A stretch of DNA of 64,000 nucleotides. Origin: Leifsonia sp052114085. Lineage in GTDB: Bacteria > Actinomycetota > Actinomycetes > Actinomycetales > Microbacteriaceae. The DNA lies in assembly GCF_052114085.1 (NCBI RefSeq), contig NZ_JBFREB010000001.1, forward strand, positions 2,356,001 through 2,420,000, given 5' to 3'. The notes beneath the pieces were generated by a model. The model saw only the letters and a program-made list of their open reading frames with translations. It did not search any database and was not told where the DNA came from. Positions 9,885-20,009 of the stretch are shown piece by piece; position 1 is the stretch's first letter, and every line of letters begins with the position of its first letter. The position numbers and the translations under genes are program-made.

Positions 9885-10175
9885 TCAGGCGCGGCGGAAC
9901 CAGCGGCCGCCGACGCGCTCGGTGAGACGCCAGCCGCCGAGGTCGGCGAGCGTGTACAGGTGCGCCACCGTGTGCTCGGCCACACGGACCGCCGAGAGTT
10001 CCGTGTCTTCCGTGAAGCGCACGGTCAGCCGGGCCTCCCCCGCGACGACGTCCACGCTGCTCGCCTCCACGACGGCGAGTTCGCGCGCCACATCCGCGGC
10101 GGCGGGCTCGAGGGAGCGGGGGTCGACTCCGGGGTGCAGACGGCCGACGGAGACGATCACGCGGAAGGAGGGCAC
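9885..10175 (-). CDS. conserved hypothetical protein, 96 residues
   Basis: Not recognised beyond resemblance to short hypothetical proteins of Microbacteriaceae. From a GTG start it reads as an alpha/beta protein: FRVIVSVGRLHPGVDP, then a helix EPAAADVARELAVVEASS, two strands around VDVVAGEARLTVRFTE, a helix RVAEHTVAHLYTLAD, and an end RVGGRWFRRA. This looks like a compact ferredoxin-like fold. It has no signal peptide or membrane segment. It converges on the peroxidase gene with 9 bases between stops and is divergent from the DksA-like gene. Confidence 0.6.
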   Translation of the reverse strand: MPSFRVIVSVGRLHPGVDPRSLEPAAADVARELAVVEASSVDVVAGEARLTVRFTEDTELSAVRVAEHTVAHLYTLADLGGWRLTERVGGRWFRRA

Positions 10176-10275
10176 TCGCTGAGCCTACGCGCGTCGTTGA
10201 AGCGGTTCCCGCGGGCCGGGCGTACGCTGACCCGAATCGGGATGCCACGGTCGGGGGATCGGAAGGGGTGCGCTC

Positions 10276-10689
10276 GTGCACGAAACGAACACGGATGAGC
10301 TCGGGGTGATGATGGGCGACGACGCCCTCGACGCCGCAGAGTTGGAGGAGCTCGCGGCCCTGCTGCGGGAACGGCGCCGGGGCGACATCGTCGAGTCCGA
10401 GCGGATGGCGGAGTCGCTGGGCGTGCTGCTGGCGTCGCGGTCGGAGTCGACTGCGGACGACGAGCACGACCCGGAAGGGCCGACGCTGTCGTCCGAGTGG
10501 AGTCGGCTGCAAGCCCTGCGCTCGGACGCCGCGCACGACATCCTGGCCGTTGACGCCGCGCTGGAACGACTCCACCGGGGCACCTACGGGGTCTGCATCC
10601 GCTGCGGCCGGTCCATCGGCATCGACCGGCTGCGAGCGCGGCCGACCGCCGAGCTCTGCATCCGCTGCGCGGTCGCTGTCGAGAGCTGA
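10276..10689 (+). CDS. DksA/TraR-type C4 zinc-finger protein
   Basis: This 137-residue protein starts at GTG. A helical coiled-coil region (EELAALLRERRRGDIVESER, and LRSDAAHDILAVDAALERL near 80-100) leads into a C4 zinc ribbon YGVCIRCGRSIGIDRLRARP with Cys107, Cys110, Cys128 and Cys131. DksA/TraR proteins enter the RNA polymerase secondary channel and alter promoter response. The acidic residues at the tip of the coiled coil are not obvious here, so the regulatory output is uncertain. It is a single gene convergent with the large LuxR-type regulator. Confidence 0.85.
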   Translation: MHETNTDELGVMMGDDALDAAELEELAALLRERRRGDIVESERMAESLGVLLASRSESTADDEHDPEGPTLSSEWSRLQALRSDAAHDILAVDAALERLHRGTYGVCIRCGRSIGIDRLRARPTAELCIRCAVAVES

Positions 10690-10734
10690 CCGCGCGCCAG
10701 GAGTCCTCTGGTCGTTGCTTTCGGCCGATGCGCG

Positions 10735-13683
10735 CTACGGGGTGGGACGGGACGCCCGGTAGACGGCCTCCGTGCGGCTCGACGCGCCGACCTTGCGCAG
10801 GATGCTGGACACGTGCACGCTCGCGGTCTTGGCGCTGATGTAGAGGCGCTCGCCGATCTGCTTGTTGCTGAGGCCCTGCTCGATCAACGCGAGAACCTGC
10901 TCCTCGCGCTCCGTGAGGGGAGCACCCTGCGCCGTCGCAACGGGCGCGGAGCGAACCGCGGGATGGGCCCCGAGGGCGTCGGCTGCTTGGACCAGAACGC
11001 CGATACCGCGCTCCTCCGCCAACACCCGAGCTTCCCACACGAAGGCGTCTGCCCGGGATCGCTCTCCGGCGACCAGGGCCACGCGCACCGCACGGAGCAG
11101 GGCGTAGGGGCGCAGGTGTGCGGGCGCGACGGGATCGACCGCCGCCGAGGCCGCATCGTCCCAGGCTGTCAGCGCGTCGGCGTAGCGCTCCGTTCGGTCG
11201 GTGGTGTCCGACACAGCGGCCAGGGCCGTCACGAGTTCCGCCTCCACGAGTGGCACCCAGACGCGAGCCGTCGGCCAGGCGCGGAGCGTGTCGAGCACAG
11301 CAGCCAGCCGCGACACCTCGGCCACGACGTCCAATCCGGAGTCCGCGGGATCAGAGAGACCCCCGAGGCCCGACGCCGCATCACCGCGCATCGCGAGCTC
11401 CGCGAGCGCCCGGGATGCGCTGGCGAGCACGGGGAGGTCGTAGCCCGGCATCGAGCGGAAGGGCGGCGCACCGATTCCGCGTGCCTCCGCCCAGGCGCGA
11501 TCGTAGTCGCCGAGTGCGATGGCCGTCTCGGCGGCGACCCGCGCCAACGAGAGCCGCGTCTGCTGCTCCAGCTCGGCAAGCGCGCGGAGTGGGGCGCGGA
11601 ACCGCCGCAGCAGCGCATCCGCCCGCTCCGGCTCGCCATGCCACACCCAGAGCCGGGCCCGCTGCAACTGCGCGGTGACTCCGGCGCGGTCGTCGAATCC
11701 GAGTGCGACGCGCAACAGCTCCTCCGCGCGGTCGTACCGCCCGAGTGCGATCAGCGGCTCCGCCGTGTTGGACGCGAGCCAGATGCCCGAGGTCCGCTCC
11801 ACCCCGCGCTCGCGCGCTCGGGCCACCCCTGATTCGGCGAGTCGCACGGCCTCCTCGTACAGGCCGATCGAGTTGAGTGCATCCGATGCGTTCACCGCGT
11901 ACCGCAGCGTCGCGCCGGCATCGCCGGACGCGAGCGCACTGGCGATGTCGAATTCTGCGAAGCCCTCGTCGATGTGGCCCGCGGGCACGAGGGACGCCGC
12001 CAGGATGTTGTGGGCGATCGACCGCAGCGGCGGCGGCGCCGTCTCGGCCTCCGCGATCGCCGCCCGCGCAGTGGGGATCGCCTCGTCGAAAGCTCCGGCC
12101 AGCATCCGTTGCGCGGCCAGCTCGGTGAGCAGATGCGGGCGGAGAGGATCGCCGGCGGTGACGGCTCCCGGGGGGACCAGCGCAAGCGCCTCCTCCAGGA
12201 GTTCGGCCGAACCGGGCCGGTTCAGGTTGGCCAGGTACTGACCCTTGTCGCGCAGCAGCCGCGCGTGCCGCGAGGGCGCGAGCCCCTCCGTTTCGGCCAG
12301 CGCCACCTCGACCAGCGCCAGTGCGCGCTCGTTGTTCCCCGCATTGCGCAGAGCGGAGGCCGTTCGCGCGATGACGGCGATCCGGTCCCGACCGCTGAGC
12401 GCCTCCGCATCGGGAACGCGATCCCAGAGTTCGAGCACCCGGTCGCCCATCGCCGCAGCGGTCGCGTAGGCATACGACCGTTTGGCCTCCTCCATCGCCT
12501 CCAGCGACGCCAGGAACGCGCGGCGAACGTCGTGGGCGGCGAGCCAGTGCGACGACAGCTGGACCGCGGAGCGTTGCGGGCTCGCCTCCAGCGCTTCCGC
12601 GTATCGCGCGTGATACCGCGTCCGCTCTCCCGGCAGCAGGTCGGCGTGGACCGCTTCACGCACGAGGGCGTGGCGGAAGGAGTACTCCGTGGAGTCGGCG
12701 GCGAGCAGGTTGGCGACCACCGCCTCGCGAGCGGCGGCGTCCAGTTGCTCGGGCGTCCCCTCGTAGACCGCGGCGAGCAGATCGTGCGTCACGCATACGC
12801 CACCGGCGGCGAGCACACGCAGCAGTCGCTGAGCGGGCTCGCTGAGCCGCTCGAACCGGGTCAGCACCAGCTCGCGCAAGGTCTCGGGCAGGTCGTCGCC
12901 CGAGCGGAGTCCGTCGATCTCGACCAGCTCCTCGACGAAGAACGGAACGCCCTCGCTCAGCTCCGTCACGCGCTCCAACGAGCCGTCGTCGGGAACACGG
13001 CCGAGCAACTGCTCCACCAGCTCGGCAACCTGGTCGCGGCCCAGCCGCGACAGCTCCCAGCGGGTCACCCGCCGGGTGCGTTCGAGCTCGGGAAGCCACG
13101 ACCGGAGGACATGGCCGCGCGGCACCTCGTCGCTGCGGTAGGTGAGGACCACGAGAAGGCGCCCGCGCTCGGCCATCCGCACGATGAAGCGCAGCAGTTC
13201 GAGCGTGGACCGATCGGCCCACTGCAGATCTTCGATCGCAAGCACCACAGGGCGCTCCGTCGAGATCTTCTCGAGGAGGTCGGTCACCAGCTCGTAGAGG
13301 CGTTCGGCACCCGTTCGCGGCGGTACTGAGGACTCGTCCGCCAGCTCGGGCAGCAGCGCCGGCAGTACGCCCGCGCTCGACCCGGCCACCTCGAGCACGC
13401 GCTCCAGGCCGACCAGCTGGATGAGTCTCCTCAGCACCCCCGCGAACGGTGCGAACGGCGGCCCGTCGTCGCCCAGGTCGACGCAGCGGCCGACGAGCAC
13501 TGTCGCCGTCGGCTCCTGCTCGGCCAGGAACTCTTCGAGCAGCCGGGACTTGCCGATGCCGGCCTCGCCCCCGATCACGACGGCCCTCGGTTCCCCCGCG
13601 GCGGCCGCTCGCAGCTCGTCGCGCAGAGCGGCCAGGTCGGACCCCCGCCCGACCAGTCTGAGGCTCGACGCCGCTGTTCGCAT
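10735..13683 (-). CDS. LuxR-family STAND regulator (LAL/MalT type)
   Basis: The protein has 982 residues from ATG at 13683 (MRTAASSLRLVGRGSDLAAL). The frame is open further upstream, but only this start puts the ATPase at its usual place. The AAA16-type ATPase has Walker A GGEAGIGKSRLLEE at ~38-50 and Walker B VVLAIEDLQWAD at ~135-146. A long helical tetratricopeptide-like region follows. The C-terminal LuxR HTH spans ~925-975: LTEREEQVLALIEQGLSNKQ, then SAKTASVHVSSILRKVGAS. These proteins bind ATP and an inducer and activate transcription. No neighbour identifies the regulon. Confidence 0.9.
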   Translation of the reverse strand: MRTAASSLRLVGRGSDLAALRDELRAAAAGEPRAVVIGGEAGIGKSRLLEEFLAEQEPTATVLVGRCVDLGDDGPPFAPFAGVLRRLIQLVGLERVLEVAGSSAGVLPALLPELADESSVPPRTGAERLYELVTDLLEKISTERPVVLAIEDLQWADRSTLELLRFIVRMAERGRLLVVLTYRSDEVPRGHVLRSWLPELERTRRVTRWELSRLGRDQVAELVEQLLGRVPDDGSLERVTELSEGVPFFVEELVEIDGLRSGDDLPETLRELVLTRFERLSEPAQRLLRVLAAGGVCVTHDLLAAVYEGTPEQLDAAAREAVVANLLAADSTEYSFRHALVREAVHADLLPGERTRYHARYAEALEASPQRSAVQLSSHWLAAHDVRRAFLASLEAMEEAKRSYAYATAAAMGDRVLELWDRVPDAEALSGRDRIAVIARTASALRNAGNNERALALVEVALAETEGLAPSRHARLLRDKGQYLANLNRPGSAELLEEALALVPPGAVTAGDPLRPHLLTELAAQRMLAGAFDEAIPTARAAIAEAETAPPPLRSIAHNILAASLVPAGHIDEGFAEFDIASALASGDAGATLRYAVNASDALNSIGLYEEAVRLAESGVARARERGVERTSGIWLASNTAEPLIALGRYDRAEELLRVALGFDDRAGVTAQLQRARLWVWHGEPERADALLRRFRAPLRALAELEQQTRLSLARVAAETAIALGDYDRAWAEARGIGAPPFRSMPGYDLPVLASASRALAELAMRGDAASGLGGLSDPADSGLDVVAEVSRLAAVLDTLRAWPTARVWVPLVEAELVTALAAVSDTTDRTERYADALTAWDDAASAAVDPVAPAHLRPYALLRAVRVALVAGERSRADAFVWEARVLAEERGIGVLVQAADALGAHPAVRSAPVATAQGAPLTEREEQVLALIEQGLSNKQIGERLYISAKTASVHVSSILRKVGASSRTEAVYRASRPTP

Positions 13684-13768
13684 GGCCTCATCGTGCCACC
13701 CACCACCGACATTCGGGCCCCCGTCGCGTGCCGCTTCGCCGGGGGCAGAATCCCGGCCGCTTGCGACG

Positions 13769-14044
13769 TCAGCGGCCGGCGTGAGCCAGCTCCCGCTCGA
13801 CCGTCGCCTCCGACTGCGGTGCAGGCGGCGCAGCCGGCGCCGCCCCCGCATCCCCTGCATCGTCCTGCTTGGCTGCCACAGGCGCGGGAGCTGCGGCTCC
13901 CTTCGACGGCACGTCCCGCCCCCGCAGGACCGACCGCAGCCACCGCTTGTGCTCCCGCACGCTCTGCGCCTGCTCGCGCTCCGCCCTCAGGCGCTCCGAC
14001 TCGCCCATCCGCACCCGGAAGTCCACGTATTCGTCCAGCAGCAT
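13769..14044 (-). CDS. hypothetical small protein with charged helix and Ala/Pro-rich tail
   Basis: The protein has 91 residues from ATG at 14044, chosen because AGAGGGG lies 8 bases upstream; a longer frame to 14125 lacks such a site. The first ~50 residues form a strongly charged helix (MGESERLRAEREQAQSVREH, then KRWLRSVLRG). The rest is a low-complexity Ala/Pro segment ending SEATVERELAHAGR. No family was recognised. It has no signal peptide or membrane span. It lies between the LuxR-type regulator and the divergent flavoprotein. Confidence 0.5.
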   Translation of the reverse strand: MLLDEYVDFRVRMGESERLRAEREQAQSVREHKRWLRSVLRGRDVPSKGAAAPAPVAAKQDDAGDAGAAPAAPPAPQSEATVERELAHAGR

Positions 14045-14191
14045 GATCCGTTCCCCTCTTGCTTCGCCGCGCAGGTCGCGTCCGGCGATAACCTCAGCCT
14101 TCTCGCTAAGGAACCCCGGGAGCATCGGGAGGATGCCCTATTCCGGCCGCCAGGTCGCCTAAGACCGCGCCGAATCCCGCGCCGCCCTCGA

Positions 14192-14250
14192 CCGAGGGGT
14201 GAGTAGTGGTCGCTATTGCGCGGGAATAGCGACCAGGACTCACCCCTCGG
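14192..14250. repeat. dispersed hairpin element, copy B
   Basis: The outer perfect 13-base stem CCGAGGGGTGAGT (14192-14204) / ACTCACCCCTCGG (14238-14250) encloses an inner perfect 11-base stem TGGTCGCTATT (14207-14217) / AATAGCGACCA (14225-14235) with loop GCGCGGG. It lies between two divergent genes (starts at 14044 and 14330), a position that argues against a terminator role. The rest of this 285-base gap holds no other recognisable signal. Confidence 0.85.
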
Positions 14251-14329
14251 CGACGCAAGGGTCTCAGGTTCACGGGAACGGGGTGCGGAGGGGCTTCACT
14301 CGGCTGCGGCGGCGGGGCAGCATGGGGTC

Positions 14330-14923
14330 ATGGCGACAATCAACGAGCTCCAGCCCCCCTACAAGGTCGGATACTTCGTGGGCAGTCTCTCCGCGCACTC
14401 CGTCAACCGGACGCTGTCGAAAGCGCTGTTGAGATTGGCGCCCTCCGACCTGATCTTCACCGAGATCCCGATCGGCGGCCTTCCGTTGTATAACCGGGAC
14501 CTCGACGGCGACTTCCCGCCGGAGGCGCGCGACTTCAAGCGGCTGATCGCCGAGCAGGATGCGCTGCTCTTCATCACGCCGGAGTACAACCGCTCCATCC
14601 CCGGCGCACTCAAGAACGCGATCGACTGGGCGAGCCGGCCCTACGGTGAGAACGTCATCGCGCGCAAGGCGACGGCGGTGGTCGGCGCGTCCCCCGGCCA
14701 GATCGGAACGGCTGTCGGGCAGCAGCATCTGCGCAGCATCCTGAGCTTCCTGCAGGCGCCGCAGATGAACGCGCCGGAGGCCTACATCTGGATGCGGCCC
14801 GGGCTCATCGAGGAGGACGGCACCGTCACTGACCCGGGCACGGAGGAGTTCCTCCGCGGCTACATGAACGCCTTCTTCGAGTACATCGAGCGTGTTCTGA
14901 CGGTGGTGCCGAGCGCGTCGTGA
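14330..14923 (+). CDS. NADPH-dependent FMN reductase family flavoprotein
   Basis: The protein has 197 residues from ATG at 14330. The flavodoxin-like N-terminus YKVGYFVGSLSAHSVNRTLS is the FMN phosphate loop (GSxxxxSxNRxL). FITPEYNRSIPGALKNAIDW near residue 80 is the family signature of azoreductase/chromate reductase-like enzymes (YieF/ChrR). It reduces FMN, quinones or similar acceptors using NAD(P)H. It overlaps the next gene by GTGA, so the two are coupled. Confidence 0.88.
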   Translation: MATINELQPPYKVGYFVGSLSAHSVNRTLSKALLRLAPSDLIFTEIPIGGLPLYNRDLDGDFPPEARDFKRLIAEQDALLFITPEYNRSIPGALKNAIDWASRPYGENVIARKATAVVGASPGQIGTAVGQQHLRSILSFLQAPQMNAPEAYIWMRPGLIEEDGTVTDPGTEEFLRGYMNAFFEYIERVLTVVPSAS

Positions 14924-15339
14924 AACTGCGGGACGAGGGCGGTGCCCGCGCGGTCGAGCTGCGACCGACGGCGCACGAAGCGGACGGCGATCGTGTGGTG
15001 GTGGACGCGATCGTCGATGACGGCGGACGGCGCTGGGCCCTCACCGAGGCCTGCCTGACCACCGTCGAGGCCCGCGATCTGGCCGCCTGGCTCGCCGGAC
15101 TCGCGGAGGACGCCACAGCCGCGGCGGACGAATGGACGGCCCTGACCTTCACCTCGAACGCCCTCTCGCTGAGCGGTCACCGCATCCCGGGCGGCACCGT
15201 CGAGCTGCGGATCGCGCTGCTCCGGATGCGCGCGGAAGGCGCAGGAACGACGGACGTCGTGGTCGGCCTGCGCGCCCCGCAGGCTGCCGTCACCGCCGCC
15301 GCCCGCGACCTCCTCGCCGAACTCAACACCCTCCCCTAG
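14920..15339 (+). CDS. hypothetical protein, possibly WapI-like
   Basis: This 139-residue protein starts at a GTG overlapping the flavoprotein stop (GTGA). The order of features is a beta strand start VELRPTAHEADGDRVVVDAI, RRWALTEACLTTVEARDLAAW, and a beta-rich end RIALLRMRAEGAG then a helix. The W-x-CLTT-x-E-x-x-x-L-x-x-WL pattern resembles the small WapI immunity-like family, but that is from memory and uncertain. No toxin gene is nearby. It has no signal or membrane segment. Confidence 0.5.
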   Translation: MKLRDEGGARAVELRPTAHEADGDRVVVDAIVDDGGRRWALTEACLTTVEARDLAAWLAGLAEDATAAADEWTALTFTSNALSLSGHRIPGGTVELRIALLRMRAEGAGTTDVVVGLRAPQAAVTAAARDLLAELNTLP

Positions 15340-15365
15340 CCGCACCACACGCACCGCCCCCGCAC

Positions 15366-15420
15366 GATTTGTGCCAAATGTCGGTTATCCCCGCCTCATG
15401 ACCGGCATTTGGCGCAAATC
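15366..15420. terminator. long stem-loop between convergent genes
   Basis: Arms of 20 bases (15366-15385 and 15401-15420) pair completely as RNA if two G-U pairs are allowed, with a 15-base loop. The left arm begins GATTTGTGCCAAATG. It sits between the stops of the genes ending at 15339 (+) and 15458 (-). It has no U-tract, so a bidirectional terminator is likely but not proven. Confidence 0.55.
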
Positions 15421-15457
15421 TCAGCCACGCCGGCGTCGCAGCGGGTCAGGACACCGG

Positions 15458-16489
<1,032 letters not shown>

Positions 16490-16537
16490 ACGCGCGAAAG
16501 TAGACCCGTCTCGCGGCTTTGCGTACTGTGTGCCTTC

Positions 16538-17044
16538 GTGAGGCTGCTGCTGATTTCCGACACGCACGTCCCCAAGCGGGCCCGTGCCCTGCCCGCGCAG
16601 GTGCTGGCGGAGGTGGAGACGGCCGACGTCGTCATCCACGCCGGTGACTGGGTGGATGCGGCAACGCTCGACGTGCTGGAGCGGCGGTCCCGCCGGCTGG
16701 TCGGGGTCTGGGGCAACAACGACGGGCCGGAGCTGCGGCGGCGGCTGCCGGAGGTCGCACGGGTGGAGCTGGCCGGTGTGCGGTTCGCCGTCGTGCACGA
16801 GACCGGGCCGGCGGCGGGCCGCGAGGCGCGCGCCGACCGCGACTACCCGGACGCCGACGTGCTGGTGTTCGGGCACTCCCACATCCCCTGGGATACGGTC
16901 TCACCGCGCGGACTGCGCCTCCTGAACCCGGGCTCGCCCACCGACCGGCGCCGCCAGCCTGTCTGCACCTACCTGACCGCCGAGCTGGCGGACGGGCGCC
17001 TCGGCCCCGTCACCCTGGTCCCGGTGCCCCGCGCATCGAGCTGA
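16538..17044 (+). CDS. metallophosphoesterase, YfcE/MJ0936 family
   Basis: This 168-residue protein starts at GTG. Di-metal motifs are present in order: ISDTHVP (Asp8, His10), HAGDWVD (Asp37), GVWGNND (Asn60), VHETG (His87) and FGHSHIP (His113, His115), ending LLNPGSPTDRR. This is the calcineurin-like fold of small phosphodiesterases. The natural substrate is not known. It is a single gene that converges on the methyltransferase, with a hairpin in between. Confidence 0.88.
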   Translation: MRLLLISDTHVPKRARALPAQVLAEVETADVVIHAGDWVDAATLDVLERRSRRLVGVWGNNDGPELRRRLPEVARVELAGVRFAVVHETGPAAGREARADRDYPDADVLVFGHSHIPWDTVSPRGLRLLNPGSPTDRRRQPVCTYLTAELADGRLGPVTLVPVPRASS

Positions 17045-17060
17045 CCGATCCAGTGGACGC

Positions 17061-17096
17061 GACACGCCGTCTGCGGGGCGAGCGTGACGGCGTGTC
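17061..17096. terminator. stem-loop between convergent genes
   Basis: A perfect 11-base inverted repeat GACACGCCGTC (17061-17071) / GACGGCGTGTC (17086-17096) with a 14-base loop lies between the stops at 17044 (+) and 17100 (-). It lacks a T-run and is presumably a bidirectional terminator. Confidence 0.55.
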
Positions 17097-17099
17097 CTG

Positions 17100-18626
17100 T
17101 CACCTCGATGGCGCGCGGAGGAAGCCGTCCACGAGCATGCCTCGGACGGCGGTGAGGAGTTCGCGCCGGAGGGCGTCCTCATCCACCTCCAGGAGTTGCG
17201 CCAGGGCAGCGGCGATCGCGCCGACGGTGAGCTCGCCGTCGGACGCGCCGACCAGGGCCGCGAGGCCCGTGTCCGCCGAGACGACGCGCCCGAAGCCGCC
17301 GCCCTGCCGGAGCAGGATGGCCGTCGGCGCGTCCGCGCCTGGCCACAGATGCCGCTCCTCGGTCACGTCGCCCGCGACGACCGGCCGCAACCGCGACAGA
17401 GCGTCGTCGTCGAGCGCGGCCTGCAGGTCGTGGGCGGCCAGCGCCTCGCCGAGGTGCACGCCCAGCCCGGCCTCGTTGGCGCCCAGCGACCCGTGCAGCC
17501 GTTCGAACCGGCGCAGTGTCGGGACCCCCTCCGCGCGGCGGAGCAACAGGTAGCCGAAGCCGACCGAGCGCACATCCCTGTCGTCGAAGTCCGTCAGCCA
17601 GGCGTCCAGAAGCTGCTCGAACCGGGGCGTGCCCGGCCGCGTTCCACCGTCGCGGATCCACGTCTCGGCGTACCGGATGGCGTCCTCCACGTCTCGCTCG
17701 ATCACCCACGCGTCGAGCGGCGCCGCCGACGCATCCACCCAGGTGCGTACCCGCTCGAGGCCGTCCCCGGTGCCGCGGTACTCCCAGTTGCCCAGCAGCT
17801 GTGCGACGCCGCCGGGGGTGAGGTGCTCGCCGCATCCTTCGACGAAGGATGCGACCAGCGCGTCACCGACCATCCCGCCGTCGCGGTACTCGTACGCGGG
17901 GACGCCCTCCGACCGCGGCGTGATGACGAAGGGCGGGTTGGACACGATGTGGTCGAACCGCTCGCGCGCGACCGGCTCGAACATGCTCCCGAGACGCAGC
18001 TCGACGCCGTCGATCTCGTTGAGGGCCAGGTTCAGGGCGGCGAGTCGCAGCGCACGGGCAGAGATGTCGGTGGCGACGACGCGCCGGGCGTGGCGGGCGG
18101 CGTGCATCGCCTGGATACCGCATCCGGTCCCCAGGTCGAGCGCGCTCCCGACCGGCGTCTGCAGCATCAGCCCGCTCAGGGTGAGGGATGCGCCGCCGAC
18201 CCCCAGCACGTGATCTTCGGGGAGCGCGTGGCCGAGGGCGAGCTCGCCGAGGTCGGAGACGATCCACCACTCGGCGGGCCCGGCCGCGTCCACGAACGCG
18301 TAGGGCCGGAGGTCGACCGCGGCGGAGACGGTGTCGTCGCCGACCGTGACGAGCCCCAGGGTCTCGGCCCCGTCGATCCCGAGCGTCGGCAGGGCCGCGG
18401 CCGCCCGGTCGCGCGGGACCGGCCGGGACAGCACGAACAGCCGCGCCAGCGTCGCCAGGGCCGAGGGTTGCCGCTGGGCCAGCGCCCGCTCGGCCGGGAT
18501 GCGCTGTCCTCGGTGCAGCGCGTCCGCCGCCTCCTCACCCCACAGCTCGGTCAACGCGTCGACCGTGAGTCCGGCGGCGATCAGGTCGGAGCGCAGGTCG
18601 GGGATGCGGTCGGCGGGTTCGGTCAT
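17100..18626 (-). CDS. methyltransferase with NPPF motif (PrmC/RsmC-like)
   Basis: The protein has 508 residues from ATG at 18626 (MTEPADRIPDLRSDLIAAG). Residues 1-150 form an N-terminal helical/winged domain. The SAM-binding loop SALDLGTGCGIQAMHAA is near 165-181, then VVATDISARALRLAALNLAL, and the catalytic HIVSNPPFVITP near 232. N/DPPF/Y motifs mark methyltransferases acting on amide or exocyclic nitrogens of protein Gln or RNA bases. The C-terminal ~150 residues are a family-specific extension. This two-domain form is common in actinobacteria; the target is unknown. Confidence 0.85.
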   Translation of the reverse strand: MTEPADRIPDLRSDLIAAGLTVDALTELWGEEAADALHRGQRIPAERALAQRQPSALATLARLFVLSRPVPRDRAAAALPTLGIDGAETLGLVTVGDDTVSAAVDLRPYAFVDAAGPAEWWIVSDLGELALGHALPEDHVLGVGGASLTLSGLMLQTPVGSALDLGTGCGIQAMHAARHARRVVATDISARALRLAALNLALNEIDGVELRLGSMFEPVARERFDHIVSNPPFVITPRSEGVPAYEYRDGGMVGDALVASFVEGCGEHLTPGGVAQLLGNWEYRGTGDGLERVRTWVDASAAPLDAWVIERDVEDAIRYAETWIRDGGTRPGTPRFEQLLDAWLTDFDDRDVRSVGFGYLLLRRAEGVPTLRRFERLHGSLGANEAGLGVHLGEALAAHDLQAALDDDALSRLRPVVAGDVTEERHLWPGADAPTAILLRQGGGFGRVVSADTGLAALVGASDGELTVGAIAAALAQLLEVDEDALRRELLTAVRGMLVDGFLRAPSR

Positions 18627-18704
18627 GCCCCCATTCAAACAGGAGCGGCATGCGCACCGCGCGGCACCGCATCCCCCGCGCAGGATCAGGAGCACAATGG
18701 GCGT

Positions 18705-18980
18705 GTGATCCGCAGACGAGCGATCGTGACCGGTGGCGTTCAGGGCGTCGGCTTCCGTTGGGGCGCTCGGGAGACCGCGCAGCGCCTCGGGGTGACCGGC
18801 TGGGCCCGCAACCGTCTCGACGGCAGCGTCGAGGCCGAGATCGAGGGGACGGCCGAACAGGTGGACCGGATGCTGACCTGGTTGCGCACCGGCCCTCCCG
18901 GCTCCGCCGTCGACGCCGTCGCCGTCTCCGACCTCGCCCCCGCCGGCGACTCCGCTTTCCGCATTCGCGAAACCGCCTGA
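18705..18980 (+). CDS. acyP: acylphosphatase
   Basis: The protein has 91 residues from GTG at 18705, with AGGAGC upstream. The acylphosphatase signature GGVQGVGFRWGARETAQ contains the catalytic Arg18. VTGWARNRLDGSVEAEIEG contains the catalytic Asn36. The enzyme hydrolyses carboxyl-phosphate bonds such as acetyl phosphate. It is divergent from the methyltransferase at 18626 and 49 bases ahead of the aminotransferase gene. Confidence 0.93.
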   Translation: MIRRRAIVTGGVQGVGFRWGARETAQRLGVTGWARNRLDGSVEAEIEGTAEQVDRMLTWLRTGPPGSAVDAVAVSDLAPAGDSAFRIRETA

Positions 18981-19029
18981 CCTCCTCGCTCCGTTCCCCG
19001 GCCGGGGGTGACGCGGGCAGAATGGGGGC

Positions 19030-19923
19030 ATGACGCGCGCGACTCTGCTGACCATCACGACGCCCACCGGTACGCCCGAGAGCGGGGATCCCGGCTACCA
19101 CGTTGCCGACTTCGACGCGCCGCAGGTGCGCATCACTGACCTCTCGGTGACGCGCGGCGACGGCGTGTTCGAAACCATCGCGGTCATCGACGGCCACCCG
19201 CAAGCGTTGGAGCCGCACCTGGCCCGACTCGCGCACTCGGCCGAGCTGCTCGACCTCCCGGCGCCGGCGGCCGACGTCTGGCGGGAGGCCGTGCGCGCGG
19301 GCGTCGCCGACTACCTGACCCGCAACGGCGACGCGAGCGCCGAGCTGTTCGCGAAGCTGATCTACACCCGCGGCGTCGAGGGCTCGGGCCGTCCCAGCGG
19401 CTGGCTGTTCGTGGACCTCGGCGAGGACTTCTCGCAGGCGCGCCTCGGCATTCGGGTCGTCACCCTCGACCGCGGTGTCCGCCACGATGTGGCCGAGACG
19501 TCGCCGTGGCTGCTGGCCGGGGCGAAGACCCTCTCCTATGCGATCAACCGTGCAGCAGGGCGCGAGGCGGTCCGCCGCGGCGCGGACGACGTGCTGTTCG
19601 TCAGCAGCGACGGCTTCGCCCTCGAGGGCCCGACCTCGAACGTCGTGACGCTCACGGACGGTGTCGTCCGGACGCCGAACACCGACCAGGGCATCCTCGC
19701 CGGCACGACCCAGGCCGCGGTCTTCGATTTCTTCCAGAGCAGGGGCCTGCGCACCGAGTTCGCACCGCTCACCCTGCGCGATGTCGAAGCCGCCGACGCG
19801 ATCTGGCTCGTCTCCAGCGTCCGCCAGGCCGCACCGGTCACCCACCTCGACGACCGCGAGTACCCGGTGGATGCTGCGCTCACCGCCGAGCTGAACTCCT
19901 ACCTGCTCGCCCGCACCGAGTAG
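19030..19923 (+). CDS. class IV aminotransferase / aminodeoxychorismate lyase-like
   Basis: The protein has 297 residues. The fold-type IV PLP site is SPWLLAGAKTLSYAINRAAG with Lys166 as the Schiff-base lysine. The cofactor ring region FALEGPTSNVVTL is typical of PabC and branched-chain aminotransferases. The N-terminal VTRGDGVFETIAVIDG also fits PabC, which releases pyruvate from aminodeoxychorismate to give 4-aminobenzoate for folate. No pabA/B is adjacent, so a D-amino-acid or branched-chain aminotransferase remains possible. Confidence 0.82.
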   Translation: MTRATLLTITTPTGTPESGDPGYHVADFDAPQVRITDLSVTRGDGVFETIAVIDGHPQALEPHLARLAHSAELLDLPAPAADVWREAVRAGVADYLTRNGDASAELFAKLIYTRGVEGSGRPSGWLFVDLGEDFSQARLGIRVVTLDRGVRHDVAETSPWLLAGAKTLSYAINRAAGREAVRRGADDVLFVSSDGFALEGPTSNVVTLTDGVVRTPNTDQGILAGTTQAAVFDFFQSRGLRTEFAPLTLRDVEAADAIWLVSSVRQAAPVTHLDDREYPVDAALTAELNSYLLARTE

Positions 19924-20009
19924 CGGTAGACGCTCCGTGTCACCCCGATTGGCGACCGTCGGCGGCACAGCCTAGGCTGAGCCCACTGCCCGGGGAAGGA
20001 GGGTGCGAG

